Source: Lithospermum erythrorhizon (Eukaryota; Streptophyta; Magnoliopsida; Boraginales; Boraginaceae). Taken from it: a DNA stretch of 64,000 bases. The translations under genes were made by a program, and so were the position numbers. Positions 26,188 to 36,957 of this stretch are shown here, piece by piece. How positions within the stretch are numbered: position 1 is the first letter of the stretch; each line of letters starts with the position of its first letter. Below the pieces are notes generated by a model. It worked only from the letters and a program-made list of their open reading frames with translations. It had not been told where the DNA came from and did not search any database. The stretch covers positions 1 through 64,000 of the forward strand of contig JADFUC010002159.1 of NCBI GenBank assembly GCA_019722365.1. Direction: 5' to 3'.

Positions 26188-26466
26188 ACACCGCACTTAT
26201 AAGTACCGAAGTATAAGGCCAAACTCAAGACTTATACACAAAGAGAAAGCCAACCGCACTTATACACTAAGATAAGGCAAACCGCACTTATACACTGGGG
26301 TGATAAGGCAAACCCCGCACTTATTCACTAAGCATAAGGCACAATCAGTACTTATACACTAAGTATATAAGTAAACCGCACTATACACTAAGCATAAGGC
26401 ACACCGCACTTATACACTAAGTATATGCAAACCGCACTTATACACAAAGTATAAGGCCAATAAAGA
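26188..26466. repeat. ~31-bp tandem repeats inside LTR C
   Basis: About eight or nine units of the type CCGCACTTATACACTAAGTATAAGGCA follow one another with small changes. The same unit, as complement or in reverse order, occurs in LTR A (57720-57955) and LTR B (59330-59500), so it is an inherited part of the LTR rather than an independent satellite. Confidence 0.8.
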
Positions 26467-26659
26467 TCACATTATCCTCGGCATGGTGAGAGCCACCTAA
26501 CCCCTAATCATCTCAACTATGTGGTCATATCCTAATACTCAAGTCACCCCAAAGTCACGCATAACCCCAACCAACACCTCCAATAACTAACCACGACTCC
26601 CAAACAATATCCAAGCACACCGCTAAAACATCTACAATCATAAATCAATCAAGCAACCA

Positions 26660-26930
26660 TCGACAAGGCCACGTAAATACCAAAAGTGCCGACATAAGGC
26701 CACATAAATACAAAGGCCGACAAGGCCACGTAATACTCAATGCCAGTTTAATAAGGCCACGTAATACAACAAAGGCCGAAAAGGCCACAGAATATCAAAA
26801 AGCGCGATACACAGAATAAACAATGACAAGGCCACAGAATAAAACAATGGCCATTTAAATACCAAAAAGTTACGACAAAGCCACAGAATACAACAGCCAG
26901 TTTATTAAGGCTACGTAATCGGTCAATACC
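26660..26930. repeat. Short AAGGCCAC-type tandem repeats inside LTR C
   Basis: Units of roughly 25-45 bp containing AAGGCCACGTAATAC or AAGGCCACAGAATA recur about eight times. A weaker relative is visible in LTR B near 59705-59810. It sits downstream of the 31-bp array in the same LTR. Confidence 0.65.
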
Positions 26931-28119
26931 TAACTAAAATAAGAATATCTTTCAACCAATTTCAATCAACCTAATATATCAACTTTTCCAACTACCAAAC
27001 CCATTTAAACAACCTCAAACCCAAAGCCCGCTTACTACTCAAAATCTTATAAAACTACCTCTTACCATACATTCCTCCAACAACTTATAATTCATAATTT
27101 ACCCAAAAACAATCATACAGCGTCCAAAGAACATATTTATACTCTCAACAACATTTTAGAAAAAGTCAACCCAAAGTCAACTCAAAAAGTCAACTCAACT
27201 ATCACAACACTTTGTACCCCAAAAATCGACATTATCAACTCTTATATTATAATCTAAGCCTAAATAATTATATTCAATAATATCTCATAAAAACCTAAGT
27301 CAACCCAAAATTTAAAAAATTAATTCTACTCTAAAACGTCCAATTCCACACATCAAACACGACATTTCAACTCAAGAATAACTAATTTAGAACCCAAGAA
27401 TCGATCGAGAACAAATTAAATACAAAAGTCAACCGAAGTCAACTCGGCGATTCCCAAAATATTCTAACAAGATCGACCTTTTACCTCAAACGTAGAAAGA
27501 CACGTAGAGAAACTCTCCTTAAATTCCAAGGCCCAAAGTTTCTTGCATTGGCTTAAATCTGCGAGAAAGAAAATCAAGGGGGTGGAGTTCATCACGCCGA
27601 CAGAGTACATGAGTAGCGCCGGGTCCTTCTTTTGGGTGGCCTTGGTTTTATGGGCTAAATGGGTCGCCTATTAGCTTTATACAAGCGAAACCCGATCGCT
27701 TTTGTTCAATCGATATTTCTCGCTTTAACTCATCCCGACTACCAATCTCCAAATAATAACATTTCTACCTCAAATATATTAATACTCCAAATAATATCAT
27801 TACCATCCGATTAAAACTTTAAAATTTAAATAATCGAATGTACCACCAACCCACCTGATCCACCGATTTCGACTATTCAACTTCAAATTTTTGATTTCTC
27901 CTAAATAATCCACCAAGCAACTAGTATACTATTATATAGTTTATTAAGACGAACGTTATTACTATCGCTTTACTAAAATTGTATATTTCTAATTTGTCAG
28001 CAGATTAATGATATTCTTCTTATTTTTTCCCTTTCTTCGGGCAAGTAAGCAAATCAATGAATTTAATGTTGCCTCCTTTTGTAATTGAACTATTTCTAGT
28101 CACACGCAAATATCTATCC

Positions 28120-28560
28120 CGACTCTTTTACCCTCATATCCGAATTTGTTTTTAAACCTAGAATATTATTCTTACATATAGGAAACCGAATTATAAATTC
28201 TCTTGAAAATATGTTATGCGGAAAATTTCCGGGGACAATATATTATTATGATTCGTAACGCCAACATTCACAAACGAAACTCTCCCGGATCAAGTTAGAA
28301 AATTTCTCGTATATCAATTCTTATCGTTGCTAAATTATACCAACAATTAAAACCCATGTTCTTCTTTTGCTCATAATCTTGATTATTAATGCCGAGGCTC
28401 ATGAAAACGAGAGTTTATTTTGGGACATTGGGAGAATCGAAGCCCTTCGACAAATATTTTGGGACATTAGCAATTGAGTCTTCTACCATGGATTCAATAG
28501 GTGAGGGTATACATAATCTTTAATTGGGGAAGGTGGGGGGGCTTGTTTAGGGAAGATGAT
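28120..28560 (+). repeat. Repeat unit, copy 1 (compare 31360-31760)
   Basis: Shared blocks include AATTATAAATTCTCTTG (near 28189 and 31418), ACAAACGAAACTCTCC (near 28271; ACGAAACTCTCC near 31501) and AACAATTAAAACCCATGTTCTTC (near 28341 and 31570). In copy 2 a short frame reads PDETLLIQI, which resembles the start of an F-box, but no further F-box residues follow in either copy. I treat it as a duplicated non-functional segment, perhaps derived from a gene. Confidence 0.6.
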
Positions 28561-28949
28561 TGGATTATTTTCAAATTCAATTTTGGCTCTTATAGTTGGT
28601 TTATTTTGGGGTGACTCTAGGTTAATGGAGGATAATATTCTTATTTGGGTTCAAAAAATTTATTTTACCTATGTCAGCAATAAACTTTAAATTATCCTGG
28701 AAACATGCGAACTAGTGGAGACTTATATTAAAATGTCAGTTTTGCATCACCAAAATTATGAAGTAGGTGAATCAAATTATATAAAAAGTTAAAAAATATT
28801 ATTTGTAAAATAAATATTACACCACTTGACTTTTATGCCCTCTACTTTATTTCTGGATTCACCAAACTTCAATACCATCACAACCTCAACTTTTTTTGAA
28901 CGCTTGCATCCTGAAGCGAACACAACAATGAAAAAATGATAGAAGACTC

Positions 28950-29930
28950 TCAAGATGATGCTACAAGAAATTCTTCAAAAGGCAAATCCAGATTAAAACA
29001 TACAGTCTGGCCAACAGCAATTTGAGTCACCACTACTTCAAGACAAGATATTATTGCTCTTGTCTCTATCTGAAATTCAAATTCTTCACTACATTCAAAA
29101 ATTTCCTTTATATTTTTTTGATCTAATGCAACAATGTCAGTCCAATGACTCAATAAAGTTAAAAAGACATCCATATTTTTTTGCAAAGTAAACATAAAGA
29201 AGTTTAACAGAAATAAAAATTGAACATCCTAGTGAAAATTAAAATGTTAATGTTGAAGTTAAAAACTAGATGAAACTATTATTGTAAGGAGATGGCTCCG
29301 TAACACTTATGACTTGTGCTTGTACCATCATATTCCATAACACATGCCATCTTCCATCCAAAATAAGTGTAGTTAGAATATCATAATTGACACGATTTCT
29401 ACAAAGATGGATATAGGCATTACTCTTGTATCTTTGATCAAAATCAATATCCTCCAATCACTTCAACACATCTTTGGGATCTGCTAGCTTTTGTGCCAAA
29501 AGAAATTTGTCAATATTTTTAGTTAATATTTCATTACATGCTTCTACGATGTGATCCAATTTAATGCTTTTCTTTTGTTTTTCCCATTTCTCCTACATCG
29601 CTATGATGCATTAGTTTTCGGGAAGTTGAAGAACAAAATCTACATCCGGAATATGAAAGGTTTCCACTTGTTCCAAATTGCCAAATCCTTCACGCTCAAA
29701 TTTCCATTTTGGGACATCATTAGATCAATATCTTCACTAAGTAATCCTTGCTTTGTGTATCAGATTTATGCTCTAATTTCACCAAGAATGCCAACGTTAT
29801 CTCCCTGGCCCAAAAAAGTTTTTTCTAACTTGCCAGAACGGCATCGGATTATCCTTCCACTTCATAATATTTTTATTAGCCTGTTGCAAGCAGGAATAAA
29901 ATCATTCTGAACATGTGAAATTAATGAATG
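28950..29930 (-). pseudogene. Broken, unrecognised plant gene fragment
   Basis: The minus strand carries three protein-like pieces that look like parts of one gene. From about 29560 to 29461 it reads ...LDHIVEACNEILTKNIDKF... up to an in-frame TGA at 29460-29458. The same frame then continues 29457 to 29266 (63 codons, with RYKSNAYIHLCRNRVNYDI). A second piece runs from 29195 to 28950 (81 codons, with LSHWTDIVALDQ and a cysteine-containing end). Upstream, frames near 29830-29600 switch several times. The residue content is clearly more protein-like than the surrounding DNA. I do not recognise the family. It lies between the inverted repeats at 24.3 and 31.1 kb, so it may be a captured fragment. 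Confidence 0.45.
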
Positions 29931-30890
29931 AAACATATATTGCCCAACTAGTATAAAAAGGATAGTATCACAACTAGTATTTTTCAACAGATCAAGAATA
30001 TTTACAATACCAACAATAGAAACAAATCATCATAGAACAAATTAAAACCCAAAATAATATCCTAAAATACACCCTTCAATGAAACACTAAACATTATAAT
30101 CGTCAACAAAAAGCTAGACATGATTATGATTATGTAATGTTTGTTACTAACAGGAATTATTATAATTTTGATAACAAATAAACACATAAAATGATAATGA
30201 CAAGAAATTCAAAATTAAAAAAAAAATTGTTGATACCTGTGAGAGGATATGATGAATTTTTGTAAATAAATTATTTACATGAGAGTGTAATTTGTCGACA
30301 GAAAGGTAATACAAATAGTGAAGAAAGACAAGAGAACGTGGAGTAAATGAAGAGACTTCATGACGTGGATAATTTGAGGGGACATTGACTCATACACCAT
30401 ATGTGATGTTTTTGGATGGAAATAATGGGGGTATGGTGGGCTAATTAGTCACATAAATATTTGTTATTTTATATATTGTACTCTCCTCAATTTTTCTGTG
30501 GATTTAGAAACGGAAAGAATCTTATGGCGAGGAGTGAAAGAATGGGGTGAATTAGGGGTAATTAATACTGCTAGGGAAAAAACTTAATTATATTCCCAAA
30601 CACAAATAATTATTAAATTCCCCTTGATCCTTCATCATCCTCCCCAAAACAAACAAACCACTAGGTAAATGGATTTGCCTAGATTCACCTAGGTTAGACT
30701 ACATTCAACTTAAAATCATTCACCCTTAAAAAGGAGTATAATGTATTCACCCGGTCAAGGTTAATATTATCCAAATGATAATTTATGCATTCACCTCGAT
30801 TCCCCTTTCCTATGTTAGGATTAAAGGATTATCCTCCCCTCGATTCACCTCAATTCAAACGTACTATTAAAGTAAAATATATTTAATAGC
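29931..30890. other. Gene-free AT-rich stretch inside the inverted-repeat unit
   Basis: No reading frame, tRNA or clear repeat boundary is visible. From 30540 to 30850 there are several CCTCGATTCACCT/CCTAGATTCACCT words, possibly an old repeat, without clear ends. Confidence 0.45.
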
Positions 30891-30892
30891 GG

Positions 30893-31130
30893 TGGATGAG
30901 TTAGAAATGAGATGTGATTAGGTTAATTAGAATAAGTGACTGGGTTTAATGAAAGTTATTTGACATAATTACCCTTGTCAAACCGATTATTCTTAAACAT
31001 CGTGCCAAAATTTTCGAAAAGTTTAGGGTACAAACGCACCTGCATTTATTTGAAATGTTGAAATGTTTAGGTGTATGTCTATTTAAAATATTTCCAATAG
31101 TTCAAGTGTCAAGATGAAATTTAACCAAAA
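30893..31130. repeat. Right terminal inverted repeat (~240 bp)
   Basis: Reverse complement of 24285-24521 with moderate divergence; see that entry for landmarks. Just outside it the sequence reads GGGAAAAATTTATAACC, a text also found outside the related copy at 31848-32060, which suggests the duplicated unit includes DNA beyond the repeat end. Confidence 0.75.
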
Positions 31131-31359
31131 CTATAAAATGGGGAAAAATTTATAACCCCCACCCACCCAAACCCCCCGGGCAATACTATATCCATACTGA
31201 AACTGTGTCCGAAAAGAGTTAAAATAACTATTGTACCCAAATAGAAACTTTCTAGAATACTACACTTAAAATTAGGGGGACTTCAGGAATAAAATAGTAC
31301 TAAAAATACTATTTGGGTGTGGATGATTTGGGAGACTCTCTGTCTCGACTCTTGTCTTT

Positions 31360-31835
31360 GATATCTGAATTTTGTTTTAAACCTCCTAGTATATTAAGAT
31401 ATTTACCTAGGCAACTAAATTATAAATTCTCTTGGTATTTGTTCTGTGGTACTTCAGATCGAAGATATCACTATGGATTTGGCAATACAAACATTCCCAG
31501 ACGAAACTCTCCTAATTCAAATTATATAAATTTCAGTATATCAATTTTATATCAAGTTGCAGCTTATACGAACAATTAAAACCCATGTTCTTCTTTTGTT
31601 CATAATCTTGATTATTAATGTTGAGGTTGATGAAATGGACAAATATTTTGGGACATTAAGAATTCATCTTTTGCCGGATTCAATAGCCGAGGTACGCGAA
31701 CGCTTTAATCGGGGAGGTGGGCTGGGGTTAAAGGGAGTTTTGTTTCAGAAGACGACGGATTGCTTTGTAAATTCAATTTTGACTCTTAGCAATAATATAT
31801 TTTATAAAGGCGTTGTTAAATGCAGATAAGCAGGC
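31360..31835 (+). repeat. Repeat unit, copy 2, with a 90-codon open frame
   Basis: Direct copy of 28120-28560. Here the frame 31557-31829 stays open and includes a protein-like stretch, VDEMDKYFGTLRI followed by LPDSIAEVRERFNRGGG; copy 1 is broken by indels in the same place. I do not recognise the protein. Together with the inverted-repeat copy that follows it, this makes a second, shorter version of the unit that ends at 31310. Confidence 0.5.
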
Positions 31836-31847
31836 GACCTGTGATAG

Positions 31848-32062
31848 TGGATGAGTTTAATAAAAATTATGTGACATAATTACCCTTGTCAAAATTGATT
31901 TTGTCATCGAAAACTTCAGGTGCCATGATTTTCGAAAGTTTAGGTGCCTGAAACGTTTATGTGTCTATTTGAAAGGTTTCCAATAGTTCAAATGGTGTAT
32001 TTAAATGTAACCAAAACTATAAACGGGAAAAATTTATAACCGCTTTACCCCCCGCAAGTGAT
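31848..32062. repeat. Third copy of the ~240-bp terminal repeat
   Basis: Same orientation as 30893-31130: GTGGATGAGTTTAATAAAAATT, GACATAATTACCCTTGTCAAA, TCGAAAGTTTAGGTGC and TTTCCAATAGTTCAA appear in order. It ends the second copy of the tandem unit. Divergence from the other copies is similar to that between the first two. Confidence 0.7.
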
Positions 32063-33285
32063 ATATCCACAATGAAATGTAACTTGGGGTAAGGTTAAAA
32101 TGACTATCAGACCTTAAATAGAAACTTAAAAGACTGTAATCGGTGATACATTCTCTAAATAATGGGGGTGGGACTTCAGAATAAAATAGTAATTTGCTAC
32201 TCTAAAAACCACTATTCGGGTGTCACATATCAACTCTACCTCCCTGTATCAGAATGTAAAATGAATCGAACGCTATCGAATATCATTTGGTTTGAGTATA
32301 CCTTTTAAAGTGTCGAATCTTAGGTTCGAACACGTTTGAAAGTGTCGAACATTAAAATTTAACATTTGAGTATACGTTTGGACACCTTAAATCAAGACGA
32401 ACTCTACCAAATCTAATCGGAATCGAATCTAATCGCTTGGGTAACGCCAATACCTTTAATATTTAATGAAACCGAATGATCGTAGCTGATAAGAGAGGAA
32501 GAAAATGCGATAAATGATGATAAATTTATATTTTATCAGGTTTTTAATTTAGATTTTCTTCATACCTAAGACTAAGAGCTAATGGATCAAAGGGTTAGGT
32601 TGGTGGATTTAATGATAGAAATGATAAAAGAACATAATGGTTCGACTTAATCTAACTGCTTTTTCCTGCCGATCAAACCTCATTTTAGGGTTTGAATGTA
32701 TGTTTGAACATATCGAATCGAACTTTTTTGAATCGAACTATGTGAATTGAATCTAACTTTTATGTTTATTCACAACCTACCCTGGGTTGTTATACATACA
32801 CCCAAATGGCATACTGGGGGTGAAATGATTATTTTGCCCCCCTTATCGTAAGTGCAGTGAGCCAGTAGTTTTATTAAGCGTGAAAATATCATTTTATCGA
32901 AAAATACTATTTGGGTACGATGTAGGTCAACTCTACCCGCCTCCCCACGCAACAATATACACACACCAAAAACAAAGAACACGCAAACACGAAATGACTA
33001 TTTTACCTTTTGAACAAGCTTAATTATGCCTATGCTTCATGCTTAACAATCGGTCGATCTCACGCTGCCAGATAACAAAGTTTAATTACGCCGACGCCAT
33101 TACAGAATGTCGAATTTCTCCAATGCTTATAAATAAACTAGCTTAATCTGCTTATAAATACACTACCAAATTAATTAAGTGCTTATTACACAACAAGGAA
33201 TTCATTACATGCTTATTACACAATAAGCAAATTTGCATTTTGTGTTTGTTAAATAATAAGTAATGGTATTAACTTCGTTTATTGC
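32063..33285. other. Gene-free stretch with local GAATCGAA-type repeats
   Basis: Words such as GTGTCGAA, GAATCGAA and TCGAATC recur between 32250 and 32750. The ACTATTTGGGT words near 31304, 32210 and 32908 tie this DNA to the region outside the terminal repeat. No gene or structural RNA is visible. Confidence 0.45.
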
Positions 33286-33289
33286 TGTG

Positions 33290-33728
33290 AAACACAAAAA
33301 GAATCTAATTAAATAATTAATTACATAAGAATATTTAAATAATTAATTATGAAATATTAAATAATTAATTACATAAGCATCACTTAAATAATTAATTATA
33401 AGAAATATTAAATAATTAATTACATCGTATCAAATAAAATAAATTAATTACATAAGATAATTAAATATTTAATTACATAGAATGAATTAAATAATTAAGT
33501 CAGAGTAAGAAATATTAAATAATTAATTTCATAAGAAATCTAATTAATTACATAAGACAATTAAATATTAATTACATAAGAATCTAATTAAATAATTAAT
33601 TACGTAAGAAGTTATCAATAATTAATTACATAAAAATGAAATAAATAATTAATTATAAGAATGAATTAAATAGTAAAATTACATGTTAAGAAATAAAAAA
33701 TTAATTACATAAGAAATGAATTAAATAA
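33290..33728. repeat. AT-rich minisatellite, ~25-28-bp unit
   Basis: Roughly sixteen variants of TAATTAATTACATAAGAAT followed by AAATTAAA-like text lie head to tail. Unit length varies because of small indels. It ends sharply at 33728, where the base composition becomes balanced. It lies about 3.2 kb upstream of the first visible TDX exon. Confidence 0.85.
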
Positions 33729-36700
33729 TGACGGTATCGGCTAAAACGCTGTTGCCTGGCACAAGTGGGCAAATTGACATCTCCGCGACGGCGTGGTTCA
33801 TCCGCCCGGTAATATGCTGAATAAGTTGATTCTTTCTATATCAATTCTAATCCTCGAAACAAGATCTCGGCCCATTTTTCCAATACAACGCTATCGAGGG
33901 GATAGATGATCAACGCCGACCGTCACGTGGTAATGACAATTAAAATTTGACAAATTAGTATACAATATGTAAACGGCGATTCAATTTAAGAGATATGATC
34001 TTGCCAATATAAAATGATTCCTCTCCATCAACATTTCCTAAAACCAAGCTCTATCGGGCGGTCCCTCGATCCAAGTATACTGAAGACAAGTTGTTCCCGC
34101 AACGCCGGTGAAATGCCTCAAATATGACATTGTACGTGGTAGCCACGACGCGGTCTGGCTATCGTGCAATGTAATCCATTTATCTATGCGAGCCGGCCCG
34201 CTTGAGCTGGTGATACTCCGGTGAACAAGGTCGCTAACATTCGAATGAGCCCCCAAGATCCGCCTCAGAAGTCAGGTAGTACAAAAAGAGGTCGGCAGCA
34301 AACAAGCTCCTAACTCGGAGCCATTCATCGCATTCTCAGAATGCTAATGTCATCAGTTTAAAGTCAGCTACTATCTCCATGTATATCGTAAAATTTTCAA
34401 TATAAGTGGAGCATATACGAGGAATTGGCTCAAGATAAATAGAACTCTCAGAAATGTTCGTCCGCCATAGGCCTCTTTTTACGCAATCTCACGGAGTAGG
34501 GAACATTCGGCTAGTGATGATTGTGTATTCGGTGTCCCGGGGACGACGGATCACCTGTGATACTGCTTTTTTGAAATGCCTATCGGGCTACCTCGCGATT
34601 TAACCCACTTTTGGCAACACGCCCAACACTTTTCCTCGAGATGCTCAGAACTAATAAATTTGATCACTTTCTCAAAAGCTGATGCCATTCTAACCTTTGG
34701 CTTTATTTGATTTATCTGGTCCGGGCTCGACTTCAAATTAAACGGTTGGGATGTTTGAGTTTCGACGATAACTGCAGACTCAGAAGGATTTTAATCAAGG
34801 CAAATGGCCGGATGTGATAACTCTACTTCAGCAATTAATGTTAATTTATATATTAAAATGAATTATTCATGTTTATATTTTAAACAAACTAATCTCATTA
34901 TTGTTTTTGTATCAAGCAGCTAAGTCGATCTATTTAAGAATTCCCTTGCTCACCCGACCCCGAGGTACCACGCTGACGTCAAAGCCAACCATGGTCGCAC
35001 GATGGACCCGACAACACTACCCGAAACAATTTAATTCCCACCATTTGATTTGCTATCTAAGCAAATCGGATCGACGACAAATTAACATGTATGAAAATAT
35101 TATATATTAAATTTTGTATAACATTGTCTGAAAAAAGGCTTAGATCGTTTCCATTTATCATAACAGGTCGTGTGGACACCCTATGGGCCCATCTCCTCCA
35201 TCCCCACAATGTCATATTATCACAATACGCCTTCTTGGAATGTCAAATGAAGCCAGATATGCCAAGAGAGTTGCACGATAGTTCTGGGAGGGTATTAACT
35301 CCGATCCCTCCCCGCCCATCGAGCTTGGTGGAAGCGGGACCTAACTTCAGAATGTGCGAATATTCAAGAAAGCCAGACGTAAGATTCGGGGATTACAATC
35401 TTACTCAAGATGCAATTTCACCATGTTCAACCCTATACGACGGGTCCCTATGTATATATAGCTACGCCAGACAGCCGAACGACTATACGAAATTTTCTGT
35501 ATTCATTCGAAGACTATATTGAGTACATAACTCCACTGCTACACGCCTGGCCTACGTAGGGATACGATTGCTTCCTGAAATTTCTCCCAAAGAGTGTCAT
35601 GTCATAAAGTGTATTTTCATTACCTTATATTATATTTTTATGACTTACATTAACATGTTATTTACCTCATAACAAGTTGCGTACCTACGCGTATTAATTG
35701 ACATGCAGAAATTAATACAGACACATCCCGATCCGCATACGCAAGCCTGCATATCAGACGACTCAGTTTACGTGAGGCTGCCTTTGCATGCATCCGGGGC
35801 CGATGGATCAAACAAGGGATAAATTACCAAAGACCAAAGATTTCAAATTAGATAGCTTCCATGATCGCCTCAGATAACATCCTGTTACACACCCAAGATG
35901 AACAAAACAACCAGACAACTAATGATTAGTTTCCATGATTGTATTTTCAGATATTATAAATGATGTTTTTGTATGTTACACTTCACGCTTTTTCTATATT
36001 TTTCTATATCCGATTTACACCACGCTTTTATGTTATTTAATCGATTCACTACTTCATTTTTCTGCTTAACGCGTTCTTACCAAACCCATGATTCGATTAC
36101 AAGTTCCAAACCAAGAATGGTCCACATTACTGATTACAATAATTCGAATTAACGAATATACCACATGTCGAGATGTAATACAAACGTAGACGTCAAACTA
36201 AACCTACAAATCAGCAAGTAGTGAATGTACCCCCACAATGTAATAAGTAGTAATTTCGATTCAATATCAATAAAGACACTGCTAAATATTCGTATCATTT
36301 TTCGCTCACGACAAACTACCAATTTACGTTTTGATGCCAGAATAAAGTCAAATATAATGCGATGACGTTTCAGGATTGAATGTCAATAAACCCACGTTTG
36401 TCACAACAAATGAATTCAAAACTATGTTTATTGTGTTATGTTTAATTCACTATTATATACATAGTAATACCCGCTGTTTCATTTCTAACATAAGTGATAA
36501 TTGCTTATTCTCAACAAGCATTTTGAAACAAGGCTCGTCGCAGAAAAATAAGTAATCTGTGATCCCATTTTGAAGAGTTTTGGTAAAAGGAATCAAGTTC
36601 AGCCACCCCACACATAAAAGCAGATTTTTTCGAAACTCAAAATTAACAATTTTTCTTTTTCGAAACTTAAAATTAACAAACTTCGACGTATTGACTCACA

Positions 36701-36957
36701 CTCTCAAACAACTCTAATTTAATACTCGTATATTATGATATACTTTTTCACATGATATTACACTCTATAATAAGTAAAATAGTTAAAGTCTAACAAATCA
36801 AAATTAAAAAATTAACGATTTTTAGGCATGTAGGGTATTTTCCATTTTAACCACTTTATTAATTACACTATTTGTCGCTTAATAGCTTTATAAATTATAA
36901 TTACATAATACTTAGTATTCTTGATTTTGATATTGTCCTCTTCTTTATGCTTTGTAG
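33729..36957. other. Stretch without an identifiable gene upstream of the TDX exons
   Basis: Three longer frames occur here (34256-34038 minus, 34736-34551 minus, 35091-35522 plus, the last 143 codons), but none resembles a protein I know. I searched this interval for the missing first TDX exon, whose product in this family contains a QCK..P..LH..SL.FFRDYL-type motif, and did not find it. The last 300 bp are AT-rich and read like an intron ending in the acceptor at 36957. Confidence 0.45.

Larger units (their letters stand above)
24600..27962 (-). mobile_element. Long LTR C (~3.36 kb), minus strand, apparently solo
   Basis: The plus-strand text starts TGAATAACCCGCC at 24600 and ends GTTATTAC near 27962, so on the minus strand it begins GTAATAAC, like the TGTAATAACCC family. 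It shares family hallmarks with LTR B at 58548-60970 in the same orientation: a tandem array of GCACTTATACACTAAGTATAAGGC units (26190-26465 here, 59330-59500 there), a second array built on AAGGCCAC (26660-26930), and AAAAGTCAACC-type runs near 27165. It lies inside the region bounded by the 24.3/31.1-kb inverted repeats. No partner LTR, primer site or clear target duplication was found. Confidence 0.65.

Noticed and set aside
26188..26466. Regular ~31-bp repeats with spacer-like changes, superficially CRISPR-like
   Set aside because: Units are contiguous with no unique spacers, lie in a plant LTR and recur in sister LTRs; an ordinary LTR-internal tandem array.
29551..29910. 119-codon plus-strand frame
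   Set aside because: It is the antisense shadow of the minus-strand gene fragment, whose residue content is more protein-like.
31473..31530. Possible F-box start (PDETLLIQI)
   Set aside because: Only about nine residues fit; a stop follows at once and the Leu/Trp pattern of an F-box is absent in both copies.
34038..34736. Two minus-strand frames considered as a LINE or plant mobile-domain remnant
   Set aside because: A single CWACC cluster and scattered Trp residues are not enough; no reverse transcriptase or mobile-domain motif order could be read.
35091..35522. 143-codon open frame upstream of the TDX exons
   Set aside because: No recognisable motif, unusual composition (many Arg, Ser and Pro runs) and no supporting splice or promoter context; probably chance in less AT-rich DNA.
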